A DNA stretch of 64,000 nucleotides from Stictocephala bisonia (GCA_035578905.1 JAQJVL010000290.1:792944-856943); one strand, 5' to 3'; shown: positions 25,648-38,830, numbered from the stretch's first letter. Notes: generated by a model from the sequence alone, not told the origin. Numbers and translations: made by a program.

Positions 25648-28600
25648 ATTTGGGAGTCCCAGTCTAAAGTGACGGGTACTGGAACTCGTGTTTCTGTGTA
25701 CTTACTACATGAAATACTTTTTAACCCAGCAAAATATTAATTATTAATTACTATACAATACAAATACTATACAAATATTAATTACTATTACAAATAGAGT
25801 TAAGGCCAGGAAAACGTTACGAATATAATTTAATTTACATTAAATAAAATGGTATGGGCAAATTGTCAGACCACTTAGGGGTAGCAATTAGAACATTTAC
25901 TGTGAAAAACTTCTGCTAATAAATAATTTAAGAAGGTGGGAGCTCATAACATTAAAAACATGTCAAAACATATTCCAGGGTTGAGATAAAGACCTATAAT
26001 CTACACTGTTCATTTTCTTTTACCAAAATCATTAAAATTAGGGTAACAACATGACGAGAGTATGTATCCTAAATTGTTGAGTTGCCCCATAAAAATAAAG
26101 TTTCGGTTTTATGGCCCAAATTATCCTAACCAATTTTGTACCATATAAATATGTTACTAGTTTGGTTGTTCTACATCAACATATCTGTAATCGAGGTATC
26201 TCCAAACTTTCTATTAGTACAGGATAAATAACCTTGTATATATAAAATATTAAACACAGTAAATAAGAAAAACCTTATGGATTTACACTCTGCCATACAA
26301 AGCATTCCATTCAAACTGGAACAGTTGATATCTTCTCCAAGAAAACCTTTAGAAAGTGTTTGCAATGAGCAATTGTTTGCGAACAATTACCAATGAAGTT
26401 ATTTGACCAAAAAGTCCCTTTGTCTGTAGACTTTAGGCTTGTTTAAATAGTCCATAGTGAGTGAGACGTTTGTTTTGGAACGGAAGTGAAAATAAAAAAA
26501 AAAAATTATTATTTCACGATATTATTATTATATTAAATGGTTTTTAATACGTTTTATTAAAATATATCTTACAGTTCGCGTGAAGCCATATTTGTATTTA
26601 CAGTAGTTCAACGTTTAAATATACATTTAGAAGACTGTTATTCTATTTTTTATTGTTTTAAATTTTTTTCCATTTCTGTTGTTTGCCTTAATTGATTAAT
26701 GACCGTGTAAAACACCACCGTACGTGTATGGTAGGTGGGTGGATCATAACTGATGATACCCAGTATGTGTTTATGACTCTGTCGTACCCATACCGTACAG
26801 TGGTTACAAAACCTTGTTAACGGAAGACTTGAAGAAGGAAAGATAAAAGGCGAAAGAAATGAAAGGCGCTTATCTGCTCAAATCAGTTATGTTCTTTGAT
26901 GATAAATCTGATTGAAACGAATCAGGTAGGAAAGTAAACGAATCATGTTTGTATTAATTACTTACTGTTCTTGTTTATATATTACGCTTAGTTATGAAAT
27001 TTGAAAATCTAGCTTTTAAAATTAAGAATAATACAACAGTTAACAATATAAAAAATAAAGTAACGTTTCCAAGACTGAGAATTTTATAGAATAATTTTTG
27101 GAATCATTACGGTTAGTAAAATACTGTTTCATCTTATATATTATGGTTTTTGTGTATTTTACTAAACACGTACATTCAATTCATGTAATAAATAGAGCAT
27201 GTAAATAGTTTAAAATAAAACTATTAAATAATATATCTTAATACTTGTTAAAGCTGTAAATTCAATGTGCACCATCAACGGTAAATCTAAGTAAATTTCA
27301 ATTCCAAACTAATATGTTCATTGATAAAAGAAATTTATTATGTTACCTCATCAACAAGTGATGATTAACAGTGAAACTTGAAACAGATTGAACTACGCAC
27401 TTTAAAGTAAGGTATGCTAAATGTTGTAATGTAAATATATGCGGGTTTAGTTCGTGTTACTAACGAGTTTAGTGCAGAATGTGAGAGTGGAGGAGTAATT
27501 TAATATTTATTACCCACGAGTCAGTTACAAAGCGTTTACGGCAACGCTTTAAAAGACTCGTTTATTTAAAGAGAATAGTTAAACAGCATGTCTAGGATTA
27601 ATGTTGAAGAAACTTTATATGTTTCTTAGTGTTATCATAAATAAGTAGATAGGATTTTGTTCTAGTTAAAAATTCACTCACACCATCATTTTTTTTTTTT
27701 TTTTTTAATTTTTCGTTCTTAATTTGATCTAATATTACATTGTATCGTGTAAGCATGATTACACACGATTACAATAGAAAAGTGTTTGAGTTCATTACTT
27801 GAATGAAAATACCCCTACTAAATTTAATAAATTGAAATCAAAATAAAAGTATTACAAGAGCCAGTGGTGGTGATATTACCAGATACCGGCGTGTCTGTTT
27901 CTTAGATATCCTTTACCTAAGCAGACTACCTGCCCCTGTGAGTTCAGTAATGAGGGTTTGGGAGTATTATTTTAGCCGTTTGCCCTCAGATTAAATTTTG
28001 TAGAGGGCTTCTTAGCTGTAAATTTGTGTAAGAAATTCAGACATCCTTTTAGTTTAACCTCTTAAAAAAACAAATGCTAGTTCAACTACCACAAAAGTTA
28101 TACAAAAACACTGTATTTTTAGTCTTAATTTTATACAAATAGTGAATATGTCTTCACAAAATATAACGTATTTCAAGTTTACAAAAGTTTCGTCACTTTG
28201 AGCAACAACATTAAATCTGATATTACTGTTCGAAAAAATATTAATTGACCTTGCTTTAAAGATAATCACTGTTTGTGTAATACTTGAGATTAATACTTCC
28301 TTACAATCTGAGCTGGACTGTATCGCTTTTTTGAGTCACTTTAGCCCTCCCTGACTTTAGCTCAAACAAACAAAGGCTTCAGCAGTTGTATTTAAAATCG
28401 ATCATTATTTTTAGTAAAACCCTGAAAACTTCTATTGTATGATAATCATCCATGGAATTTTAAATCGTCTCCTGCATTTATCTCTGGTTAACAGAAAAGA
28501 TGTATTTATGGAAGAAGATGTTTTTCTTTATTTTTAATTTCAATTTTCAAAAACTAAACTTCAATAGCCAATTCGCATGAGCCTTTGCGAGTACTTTATT

Positions 28601-29455
28601 CATAGAGTGAAGGACCAACAGTTAGTAGGTGACCCTAATTTTTGTCAATTGGGAATACAAACCTTGGATCACACACTCGGCAGTCACACCCAACCTCCTA
28701 TACACGTTTGTAATATGACTGGGTGGGAAGCTCCATAAGGTCGAGTGAGTTTCTGGCTGGGTGGAAGGTTGCTGTTTTGGGAAAGGAGTCAATTTTACTA
28801 TCATATAGTTTACAAGAATCGCTTTGAATATTTGTTTATGTTTTAATCCTACTGAATGGATCTTTATGCAGTTTTTTCATGATTTACTGTTTTTGTTGCT
28901 AATAAAATCAAAACCTTTATTAATAATGAAGCAAAGCAGTGCTAAAATATTACTAATGAATAGACAAAAGTTTTAATTACTTTTTACAACGTTTAAAATT
29001 ATTTTTATTTTCGAAATCAATCAAGCAAAATTTATATAGAGTAACTATATGAATTTTTAGTTTGGCATATATCATCGCAATAACTTAGAAAAAAATACAA
29101 TAAAGTGTAAATAGTCTCTTAGTTTACGCCACCAGAATAGTAATATATTTAATATTGTAGTATATAATTTCAAGTTATATTTATTTTATAATCATAAATT
29201 TGGTAGTCTTTATATATTTATAAAATGCTTAAAGTAAATTTATTTTGCGAAACTAGCCTCACGTAGTATTGTAGCTCTCTGGCGTATTTAACATCTACCC
29301 TGCAGCAGCACTATGGTTAACAATAATTTCATTTTATCCATACACATTTTAAAGTAAAATGCTGAATAAATATCATAACAACCATATATAAATGACAACT
29401 TGCACAAATATTTATAACTTGCCATTAAACTCTCCGTAAAGTATTAAATAAAATA
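25648..29455. other. AT-rich DNA, no gene seen
   Basis: Short frames (26171-26386, 28054-28269 and 28622-28804, all minus) have no recognisable domains. A GC-richer patch at 26712-26815 contains 'gtacgtgtatggtaggtggg', resembling motifs at 17041-17200. Another GC-richer patch lies at 28640-28790. Confidence 0.5.
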
Positions 29456-29459
29456 AATT

Positions 29460-29750
29460 GGTCGGTAGCGTAGTTGGTTCAATCCCAGCTTCATAAGCTA
29501 GATGTTCTTAGTTCAATCCAAATCAGAGTCAACACATTTTGAGAAGGATCAGCTGATAACCACCGGCTGTTCATTTGTCATTGGGCTATTAATTAATCAC
29601 ACTTTCTAAGGAATAGTCAGCCTTAGTTTGTAACAATGACTACATTCACTCATCTACACTCATCATACTCATTCAAAATCCATATTCGCCCATATCTTGA
29701 CGATCGGCATCTTATGAATAAATAAAAAATAAATAAATAACTGAATCAAT
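29460..29750 (+). mobile_element. tRNA-derived SINE, tRNA-Met-like head
   Basis: The 5' part reads as a tRNA: an A-box match TAGCGTAGTTGG at 29466-29477, an anticodon-arm-like AGC-ttcataa-GCT with CAT in the anticodon position, and a B-box-like agttcaatcc at 29510-29519. A body and tail follow: 'cattgggctattaattaatc', 'gtttgtaacaatgac', 'catctacactcatcatactc', 'tattcgcccatatc', 'gacgatcggc', then an AATA-rich end. The tail is shared with 58017-58482 (reverse), 8232-8330 and, more diverged, 33975-34245 (reverse). An RNA polymerase III promoter of this kind would drive transcription; movement would need a LINE reverse transcriptase. Confidence 0.85.
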
Positions 29751-30544
29751 AACATAAAAACACACCATACAGAAATACCCATGTTGAGAGGGAAAGAGCC
29801 AAAATAATCCACTTGTCACATACGTTATGTGATATTGTATAACCTGCCACTTAAATTTCTCCTTTCTTTCTTTATGTTAACAGACCGTATCTCCTGTTCT
29901 GTTATGTATCCCTCTCCTATCAGTCTATTTTGTAATTTTTTTTAATTTGTTGTGTTATTATTCGATTAATGTGTAGCCCACCTAAGATGATTGTTAAATT
30001 ATCATTTTTCCTGTATAATGGATTTTAATAATCCATTTTTTGAATTGTAACTTTACTCAAGATTTGCGTAAAAATTGCATTAAAGTTGCCCAATAGATCT
30101 AGCGATTGGTTTCCAATCCAAACAATACGTTTCAATGTTAACAACCCTCAATATGTACCATATATAAATCTTTTAGGTTAGTCTGGTCTCGGTTTGTGGC
30201 TAATCTCATAAATTTCAAATGATTCTCTGACTGTTAGTTAATTTGGTGTCGACGTACTTTCCTCTGGGGTTTGCTACATGTTTCATTGATTTCGTTATTG
30301 TTAAACCGTCCTTACAATCGATTATATTTCACCATTTACTTTAGCAAACACAGAATGTAATATTTCAGATAGTTTATTCCATAAGTTTGAGTCATTATCA
30401 TGGAATTGTATGACAATTTTAATCTTCAATGTCCCTTATAAAACACATCAACACAGATTGTAACATTAATAAATCTAACATATCTGTTATTAAGAAGGAA
30501 CTGCAACAGACATATCCCGTAATGTTATATCCACTATACCAAAA

Positions 30545-31044
30545 NNNNNNNNNNNNNNNNNNNNNNNNNNNNNNNNNNNNNNNNNNNNNNNNNNNNNNNN
30601 NNNNNNNNNNNNNNNNNNNNNNNNNNNNNNNNNNNNNNNNNNNNNNNNNNNNNNNNNNNNNNNNNNNNNNNNNNNNNNNNNNNNNNNNNNNNNNNNNNNN
30701 NNNNNNNNNNNNNNNNNNNNNNNNNNNNNNNNNNNNNNNNNNNNNNNNNNNNNNNNNNNNNNNNNNNNNNNNNNNNNNNNNNNNNNNNNNNNNNNNNNNN
30801 NNNNNNNNNNNNNNNNNNNNNNNNNNNNNNNNNNNNNNNNNNNNNNNNNNNNNNNNNNNNNNNNNNNNNNNNNNNNNNNNNNNNNNNNNNNNNNNNNNNN
30901 NNNNNNNNNNNNNNNNNNNNNNNNNNNNNNNNNNNNNNNNNNNNNNNNNNNNNNNNNNNNNNNNNNNNNNNNNNNNNNNNNNNNNNNNNNNNNNNNNNNN
31001 NNNNNNNNNNNNNNNNNNNNNNNNNNNNNNNNNNNNNNNNNNNN
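30545..31044. other. Assembly gap, 500 N
   Basis: Exactly 500 N. The round number suggests a placeholder rather than a measured length. Open frames spanning it are meaningless. Confidence 0.99.
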
Positions 31045-32260
31045 GTGTGCAAGAGAGAGCTCCTCCCAGGCTCGTGTAGTATTAATTACTAACTATGGTA
31101 TTCTAGAGATATTTACATTTAAAAAAATGATATCTTAATTATTTTAAATTATTTAATTCTAAGAAAGTAACGTTTACAATGAGGAAAATATGATAAACTA
31201 TAGACCAACTGTCATCTCCAAAAATGATGAGTGTATGTAGTCCTTATCTTAGTCATCATTAGTCACTCCGATTAATTTGAGTTAGTATTAGTAGTTATAC
31301 AACATAAGCTAATTGCTGTGCAAAGAATTTACTAAACTTGAACATTTATATTTGTCAAGATGACGGGATTTAGAATAATTTGATCCTTATAATTCTTACA
31401 GTAAATACAAATTAAAAACAAATGTAGGAATATAGTACAAATCATATAAAATTGTTTAAAAAAAAAAAAAACAGGGTTTATTTTACAACTGTCTATTTTG
31501 AATCAAAACAACTCGCATGTAGGTACTATACTATATATATACAGTATATATATAGTATAGTAGGTACTATAATATATATATATATACAGGTGTATCATTT
31601 ATTGTATAGTTTCATTATTATAATTATGAAAAATAGGAAATGTTAACAGGAAATAATCAATAACAATAAGAATTCACAACATAAACATTTTTACAATTAA
31701 TAAATTCACTTTTACTATAATGAATATACAATAGCTTCTTACGAGGGAACTCACAAAAGAATCCTAAATCATAGTAGGCTTACCTCCAGGGTTGTTTCGT
31801 GGTGAATTTACTGCTGCCGTTCGTATGGTGTTTGTTGGCCATACAGAGAGAAAGAGATAATACTGCAGCAATGGCTCATGGACCCAGCCTAGTTTAGTGT
31901 TTTTGTGTTTTATATATATTCAGTAATTTAAGGTAATATGTACACATTTATTTTAGTAATTAAGGTGTTAGTAAAACATCAAGTTTCAGTTTTACGCCTA
32001 CACTGACATCGTAGAGCAGAATAGAAGAAGATAATTTCTGTGCGTATAATATCCTAAACAAGAAAATAATATGAATACATTTTGCATTGTTTCATGTAGT
32101 GTCACCTGATAACATAGTCAATTTATTCTATTCTTGAAACTAGGAGTTGCAATTAATGTATAGTAAGAATAATACAGGTACCCGGTCGAAATCCGTTGTA
32201 TATCCCCCAGCAATATTTTTCTGCAACAATGATAAATAATTTAGAGATACGTATTGTGGG
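31045..32260. other. AT-rich DNA with one long hairpin
   Basis: Nothing was recognised except the inverted repeat at 31525-31561 and TA-rich simple sequence around it. A 64-codon frame (31452-31646) runs through this simple sequence and is not credible as a gene. Confidence 0.5.
31525..31561. repeat. Perfect inverted repeat, 17-bp arms, 3-nt spacer
   Basis: The arm actatactatatatata (31525-31541) is complementary to 31545-31561 with spacer 'cag'. Downstream, 31562-31590 restarts with 'taggtactata', echoing the left flank. Confidence 0.93.
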
Positions 32261-32261
32261 T

Positions 32262-32975
32262 GTTAACCGTGTTTAGCTCGGGTAGCACCCGTGATCAGCT
32301 TGGGTAGCAACAGTGATCATCTTGGGTAGAACACGTGATTAACTAGTAGCGCCCGTGATCAGTTTGGGTAGAACACGTGATTAAGTTTGGTAGTGCCCGT
32401 GATCAACTTGGGTAGAACACGTGATTAACTTTGGTAGCTCCCGTGATCAGCTTTGGTAGCACCCGTGATTAAGTTTGGTAGTGCCCGTGATCATCTTGGG
32501 TAGCACCCGTGATTAACTTTGGTAGCGCTCTTGATCAGCTTAGGTAGAACACGTGATTAACATTGGTAGCACCCATGATTAACATTGGTAGCATGGTAGC
32601 ACCCGTGATCATTTTGTGTAGTAACCGTGATCATGTTGGGTAGAACACGTGATTAACATTGGTAGCATCCGTGATCAGCTTGGGTAGAACACGTAATTAA
32701 CTTTGGTAGTTCCTGTGACCAGTTTGGGTAAAACACGTGATTAACTTTGGTAGCACTCGTGATCAGCTTGGGTAGAACACGTGATTAACTTTAGGAGCAA
32801 CTGTGATCATCTTGGGTAGAACACTTGATTCACTTTGGTAGTGCCCGTGATCAGCTTGGGTAGAACACGTGATTAAGTTTAGTATCACCCGTGATCAGCT
32901 TGGGTAGAACACGTGATTAACTTTGGTAGCACCTGTGATTAACTTTGGTAGCACCTGTGATGAACTTGGGTAGCA
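32262..32975. repeat. 22-bp minisatellite with 44-bp dimer order
   Basis: About 32 monomers alternate between forms like 'agcttgggtagaacacgtga' and 'aactttggtagcacccgtga'. About ten monomers of the first type contain the palindrome CACGTG. Alternation is regular in the second half and irregular near 32560-32640. No protein frame persists, as 22 is not a multiple of 3. Confidence 0.93.
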
Positions 32976-33023
32976 CAGATTAAGTAAGGTTAGGTTAGGA
33001 GGTTAAGTTAAGTTAGGTTAGGT
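32976..33023. repeat. Interstitial TTAGG-like repeats
   Basis: The sequence consists of variants of GGTTA/TTAGG (aaggttaggttagg, ggttaagttaagttagg). TTAGG is the usual arthropod telomere unit. The block directly abuts the end of the 22-bp minisatellite. Confidence 0.8.
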
Positions 33024-33800
33024 TTACGTATGCCCTTATTAAGGCATGCTGTGGAAAAATTAAGTTTGATGCATATAACGGATTTTGATCCTGATACCAA
33101 AACTGAAATCTGAAGGACATTGATTGATAGGATCTGCTTAAGAGACGATACATTAAAGGTCGGTTTACGATTTAGTTTGTACTTCATGAAGAATACGTTT
33201 TAATTTATTTATAAAGTCGAAAATGAGCAATTAATTTATATTGTTGAACTATTTATAGTGAAATTAGTGCTAAATAATTTGTCGAATAACACATTGGACA
33301 GTTGAAAAAGTCCAGTGAAAATAACACATTGTTCACATGTTCGCAATAAAACGTTACAATAATCATAATTTTTGTTCTATATTTCTGTAAGAGTTATTCT
33401 AGCTGTAGTTCTATGTTCTAATAGTTGTAATATGTATGCTATACTAACGTAAGTAGATTTATGAATCCAACTCATTATATTTAGAAAGTTATGGTAATAA
33501 TGAAACCAAACATTTTTAGTGTACATTATTTTTAAATTTTAGTTAAATTTTAAATTTAAGTTTAAATAGTTTTAAATTAGATATATTTTCTGAATATATA
33601 AATCGTATGTAAGGCAAATAAAAATAATAATAGAACAACTACACAGTAAATAGTTTATTTTATGTGTTAGAATAATTAGTAATGAATATAGGATAGCTAT
33701 AATGTGCCTAGTTTTTAGAATTTTCCTGAAGAAGCAACTGTTAACGAGCCTAAAAATGATTTTACTGGCTTACCGCCCAAAAACGGAAATACATCAAACC
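33024..33800. other. AT-rich DNA, no gene seen
   Basis: No coding or repeat structure was recognised. Confidence 0.5.
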
Positions 33801-33804
33801 AATT

Positions 33805-33960
33805 TCATTTATTGGTTCCATTCGGACCCGGGTCACGCAGACCCATTCAATAGTATGTTTTCATCAGTAGAGATATTTTGAGAGACCGGGATAGTGTCAC
33901 GTTTTAGCCATTAACTATTGCCAGCGACAAATTAGGGTGGCCCTCTACCCTCTCCTTGCC
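33805..33960 (+). repeat. Dispersed repeat B, copy 1
   Basis: It shares 'atgttttcatcag', 'gatattttg', 'tgtcacg' and the 'gccattaactattgcc' region with 60745-60885. The later part also matches the reverse strand of 44205-44345. Class unknown; no terminal repeats found. Confidence 0.6.
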
Positions 33961-33974
33961 CTGTACTACTCTAC

Positions 33975-34245
33975 ATTTGTTTGTATATTTATTTATCTTC
34001 AAGACAACAACTAGTCACATAATTGGTAAATATGAATGAAGTGTATAACTGTATGTTAGTGATTGTTACAAACTAAGGCCGACTGTTTGTTAGACTGTTT
34101 AGTTGGTTAATAGACAAATTAACGGTCGATGGCTATTTGCTGATCACATTCGAAATTTATTTTGATTGTAATTTGGGATCTAACTAAGAATTGTTGTTTA
34201 TGAACCTGGGTTCTATACAACTACACTATCAACCAATTGTTTGCC
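33975..34245 (-). mobile_element. Diverged SINE copy
   Basis: Read on the minus strand it begins with 'gatagtgtagttgtatagaa' (A-box-like), 'ggttcataaac' and 'ttcttagttagatccc' (head as in 29460). It continues with 'ggccttagtttgtaacaatc' and 'cacttcattcata', as in the shared tail. Many differences suggest an older insertion. Confidence 0.6.
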
Positions 34246-34249
34246 AATT

Positions 34250-35190
34250 TATTTGTAGTTCTTTTATTAACAGTATCTATATTGTAAGTTTAATTTTTTA
34301 ACTTAAATATTTACATTTGTCATAGTAAATTTATTTTAGAAATATCTGATTTTTATTTTGCTTTTAGCAAATGTAATTGGAAATAAAATATGTAACCAAA
34401 GAAAACCACAAACGTTCCAAAAATTATTTAAAACTCTTTTAACTATTTTACAATTTTACAAAATTTAAAAGGAATAATTTTAAAATTGTTTCATCTATGC
34501 TTAAATTACAGGGCAAAAATATCCAAATAAATTAATATATATCATAATTAACTAGACGATTTGCTTTAGTAGAAATTTTGTATGGTTTGAGATTGGGATT
34601 TTATATTGTAAGTATGTATATTGTAAAATGTTCACTATTTGGCTAATTATGAGACCTATGGTAATTGGATAACTGTAGGTATAATCCAACATGAACTAAT
34701 TACTGTATAATTTACCATACTTGACATTAGATTTGTCAAGATAATGGGTTTTAGAATAATTTAATCCTTATTATTTTTACAGTAAATACAAGTGAAAAAC
34801 TAATATATAAATAATATAAAAAAGTATGCCGATGAATTAAAAAAATTAAAAATGTTTATATTTACAGTGTTCTACATTGGCTTAAAACTACAACAAACTT
34901 GTAATTACTACATGGGCTAATTATTTTATATAAAAGTTATTTATTAATTTGATGTCAGCTGTTTATTCTTAACTATGTCAGTTTTTCTTAGTATTCAATG
35001 GCTAATTTTTATCTCAAAAGATATTAGAAGTGTTCACTGTATTGCAACTAATATATTCAAAAGAAAAGGAGTAGTGTGGTTTCTATATGGTGGTAAGCCG
35101 TACTATGATAAACCAGGTTTTTTTTACTAGAGTCAGTTTGTCATATATTTCAAGATAGCAAACACTAATTTTATTGAAGCCCTAAATATT
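34250..35190. other. AT-rich DNA, no gene seen
   Basis: Nothing recognisable was found. Confidence 0.5.
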
Positions 35191-35199
35191 TTTCTATGA

Positions 35200-35310
35200 A
35201 TAATTTGGATAAAGTGGTGTCCGATGACGTCATAGCTGGTAAGTAGTACCAAGGGTGTGTTAAACCTTATCTCTTTATCCAGTATATGATACATAGCCTC
35301 TTTATCGGTC
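35200..35310 (+). repeat. Dispersed repeat E, copy 1
   Basis: The order 'gtggtgtccgatgacg', 'gtaccaagggtgtgttaaac', 'tatccagtatatgata' parallels 56395-56520. An 80-codon frame on the minus strand (35133-35375) crosses it with no known domain. Confidence 0.5.
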
Positions 35311-35829
35311 GTTATTTGAAATGCCCATGATAGTTCTATATTGATGATGCATTTATCTATAAAGATAAAAGGCAAACAGTGAGCAACTGATCATGGTATC
35401 CCAAAAATTCTGCTTTGAATCTTAAAACTTAACTTAAATATTTTTTCATGGAGTTTAGATACGTAGACTATTAAGAAAGGATTATAAAATAATGTTTCTC
35501 AAAGAACTAAATAGGGTAGATAATAAATATGTTGATGCCAGCCAATCAGGGAACTTTGTTACCATTTTTGCCATGCGTTTTTTTTAACATTTTATTTCAT
35601 GATATTAAAAAAGTTATTTATGTTTAAAAGATATTAGTTTTTCCAATGCTTATCTCTAGTAAATATTAATGGTAAAGTTAATTACCGATATAAAAACGAA
35701 AATGAAAATTTTATTTATTTCCCAGAACAGAACAGATAGGAATCATACAATTAATTTACACTTAATACAAAATAAAATGTACATGTCACGAGTAGAAATA
35801 TAAAATAAATAAAACTAAGTTTTTATTTA

Positions 35830-38800
35830 TTAATACATTTATTTTTACAGCGTTGGCCTCACCAAGTTTGGTGTAACTTGTCGGTGAGGTCCATTATAAC
35901 ATTTAATAAATAACTCTACTTAAAAATTATCAAAGTAATTGTGGTGGTTTAGGGCGGCACTACAATGTTATAACTGGTTTGGCAGTACAATGAAAGAGAA
36001 AGTTGGGACGTGCCGGCCCCAGATGCACTGTCAAATTGAAATGAACAATTGAATTTTTCATGCCACAGACAGGTTTATATTTTGGAATCCTGCCTATTTC
36101 CTTTCTTGATTTTAATGTCAGTTGTTCATCATCAGCCTAATAACAAACTTCGCAAGTTTGTTCGTTTACGAGTTACATGACGCGCGATCCGTGGCCGACA
36201 CTGCTCCATCACACAACCTGTTGTCTTTCCAATTTAATATCTTACAATACAATTAACACTAAATTTACTATATTACACTTTGAATACCTACTATACACAT
36301 AAATTAAATAAATTAAATTCAAAATCACATGTTACATTAAAATATGTTCGTTTAGAGTATTAGTCTAAGTGCAGTGCATAAGTGTCCTGAAGCTGGAATC
36401 ATTGAAATTCTAGGATTACAAGTACAGGTAATTGTTTTCATTTCCAGTTCTGAAGTATGTAAGCCATAAAAACACAGCTCTCTTAAACTCTGCATAGTTA
36501 GATATGTTTTCTATTTCTTCAGGTAATAAATTATAAAGATAAGGAACAATGAACTCTGGGAGTCTTCGCCCATAGTTTGTTCTGGGGAATGAGGTAACAT
36601 ATTTTTTAACATGTCGAGTTTCAAAACTCCTGTTGTTAGGTGTTTTAAATTTACTATTTTTAAAGTTATCTAATATAATTTTTAATTCATACATACCTTT
36701 CGGTGTCAATTGTCCCATGAAACTGAATTCATTTAAATTTATATTGCCATTTACATACTGAATTTCGTCACCATATAGAGTTCGCAAACATTTCTTTTGC
36801 AGATTTATTATCTGGTTTAAATGGCTCTTTGCTGATGTCCCCCAGACTGATATTCCATATCTCAACAATGATTCGAAAAAAGCCTTATATATTGTATTCT
36901 TAACCAGATGTGTTGCTTTATTTTTCAATCTATACATTATCGCAGTGCATGGCACAAGTTTCTTATGTAGTGACAATATATGTTCTTTCCACGTCAGTTT
37001 ATTGTCTACCATTAATCCCAAATATTTGGTAACGTTTACTACTTTAATATCTTCACATTGACACTGCTCCTCCCCATGTAAACATTTACAGTTATGAAGT
37101 TTAATATTGATTTCTTTTTCAATCTTAATATTTTTTTGATGTATATGCATTAAATTAGTTTTCTGGCTATTTATAATCAATCCATTATCATGAGCCCATT
37201 TAGTGAAAACTTTAAAATCTCTCTGTAGCTTTTCCTCTGCTAGATGTAAATACCTATCTTTTGCTAGGATAAGCACATCATCTGCAAAATCCCATATGTG
37301 GCTTTCATGTATCCTGTTTAACACATCATTCATATAAATTATAAACAGGACAGGCCCTAACTGACTTCCTTGTGGAACACCATGTTTAATATATTTTTCA
37401 TCACTTGTAGTGTTTAATGCTTTAACGGCAAGTTTTCTACCACTAAGATAGCTCTTGAACCATCTTAAATAGGGGCCCTTCACTCCTATCTTGCTCAACG
37501 CCATAATTATACAGTTATGTTCCACTGTGTCAAACGCCTTTGAAAAATCAATAAATAAGGCCAGACCATGCTCTTTGTTATTCATAATTCTATTAGCTAC
37601 ATTTGAAAATTCCTGTAATGCCATTTCTGTACTGCAATTCTTTCTAAATCCATATTGTTTATCATTAAGTATATCATTTTCTGTTAAATATTTATTTAGA
37701 CAGTCTAATACATATCTCTCGATTATTTTATCTAAAGAAGTCAAAATTGCAATTGGACGATAATTCTGGTATTCCTTCTTACTTTTGCTTTTATAAATTG
37801 GTCTTATCAGTGACTTTTTTAAGCAGTTAGGGAATTGTCTTTGTGAAATTGATTCATTCACCAGTTTGCTTAGAGGTTCGCTGATTTCATCTACTATCTC
37901 CCTCATATCCTCCATTCGTATCCCATCGTCACCAGGAGATTTGTTAGTTTTCATTTTAAGTATTATTGATTTCATCTTTTTTTGTGTTATCTTTGGTATA
38001 TACAAATTATATATCGGTTCATTATTATATTCATACGCTTCATCATACCTGTCTTGTTCTAACATTTTGTGTACACAATCATGCTTTAAGCATTCTATAC
38101 CTTCAATAAAGAATTGAGCAAAGCCATTTACAATTTCATCTTTCTTCATCGATTTCCCCAAAGCAGTTTCGATTGTTGAATCAATACTATTTTTGTATCC
38201 TCTACCTAGTAAACAGTTAATATTCTCCCATAATTTTCTCATGTTATTTCTATTTTTTTCAAAACATTGTTGGTAGTATCGATTTTTCCTTCTCTTTATA
38301 TAATTGTTAAGCCTATTTCTTAGCCGCTTGTATAAATTCCTATAACTGTTATTTGTGGGGTCCCCTTTCCACAGTCTAAAAATTCTATCTCTTTCTCTGA
38401 TTAGGTTTATTAGTTCATTATTAATCCACTCTTTGATAGGCCATTTTTTATATAAACGGCTTTGCTCGTGGTTCCCCCCACCTTGCTTTTTTCTTATCGG
38501 GCTAGAGCAGATTTTATAATTTTTAGTAAACTTTCCGATTATTTCTTCGAATCCCTTGTTTACATCCTTGTATTGGCTTACGGTCCAGTTCTCTTCTTTT
38601 AGCTTTGCTTTCAGTAAAAATTTATTTATTTTCGTATATTTTTCTACCTCTGCGTCTCCTATTCCTCCCTCCAATATCTCAAATCTGCCAGTTATAGGGT
38701 AGTGATCTGATATCTTTGTCTTTATAGCCCCTGTAAAAATTCTGTCTATAGGCCTATTTACTCTGTAATAAATATGGTCAATACACGATCTAGTTCAATT

Positions 38801-38830
38801 ATTTAGTCTTATCTCTTCTCTTGTATAATA
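35830..38830 (-). mobile_element. 5'-truncated LINE (Jockey-superfamily-like)
   Basis: The minus-strand element contains the end of an endonuclease domain, a full reverse transcriptase and a long C-terminal region. The endonuclease tail (CIDHIYYRV, then ISDHYPI) is readable from about 38825, before which the sequence turns to AT-rich DNA, so the 5' end is lost. The 3' untranslated part runs from 36415 down to perhaps 35830, where AATAAA-rich sequence on the minus strand may mark the end; this boundary is uncertain. GC content at 35870-36240 is above the local background, in keeping with element DNA. Confidence 0.82.
36416..38797 (-). pseudogene. LINE reverse transcriptase, nearly open frame
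   Basis: The open frame runs from 38794 to 36416 on the minus strand. An in-frame TGA at 38795-38797 separates it from a further stretch of endonuclease sequence. No convincing ATG exists at its upstream end, as expected for a 5'-truncated copy. Visible RT motifs: NKSPGDDGI, NYRPIAIL, LFIDFSKAFDTVEH (plus-strand 37522-37562), HGVPQGSQLGPVLFIIY and WDFADDVLIL with the catalytic Asp pair (about 37265-37295). Between the last two core motifs is a Cys cluster, CKCLHGEEQCQC, followed by TKYLGLMVD. The C-terminus includes LLRYGISVWG and LYNLLPEEI, typical of Jockey/Daphne-like insect LINEs. No RNase H is seen. About 750 codons without a stop is unusual for a dead copy and suggests a recent insertion. 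Confidence 0.88.

Noticed and set aside
29460..29535. Functional tRNA-Met gene
   Set aside because: A and B boxes are present but the acceptor stem does not close and a SINE tail follows.
30429..31079. Open frames running through the N gap
   Set aside because: They exist only because N codons contain no stop.
37491..38117. Plus-strand frames inside the minus-strand LINE
   Set aside because: Shadows of the reverse-transcriptase frame.
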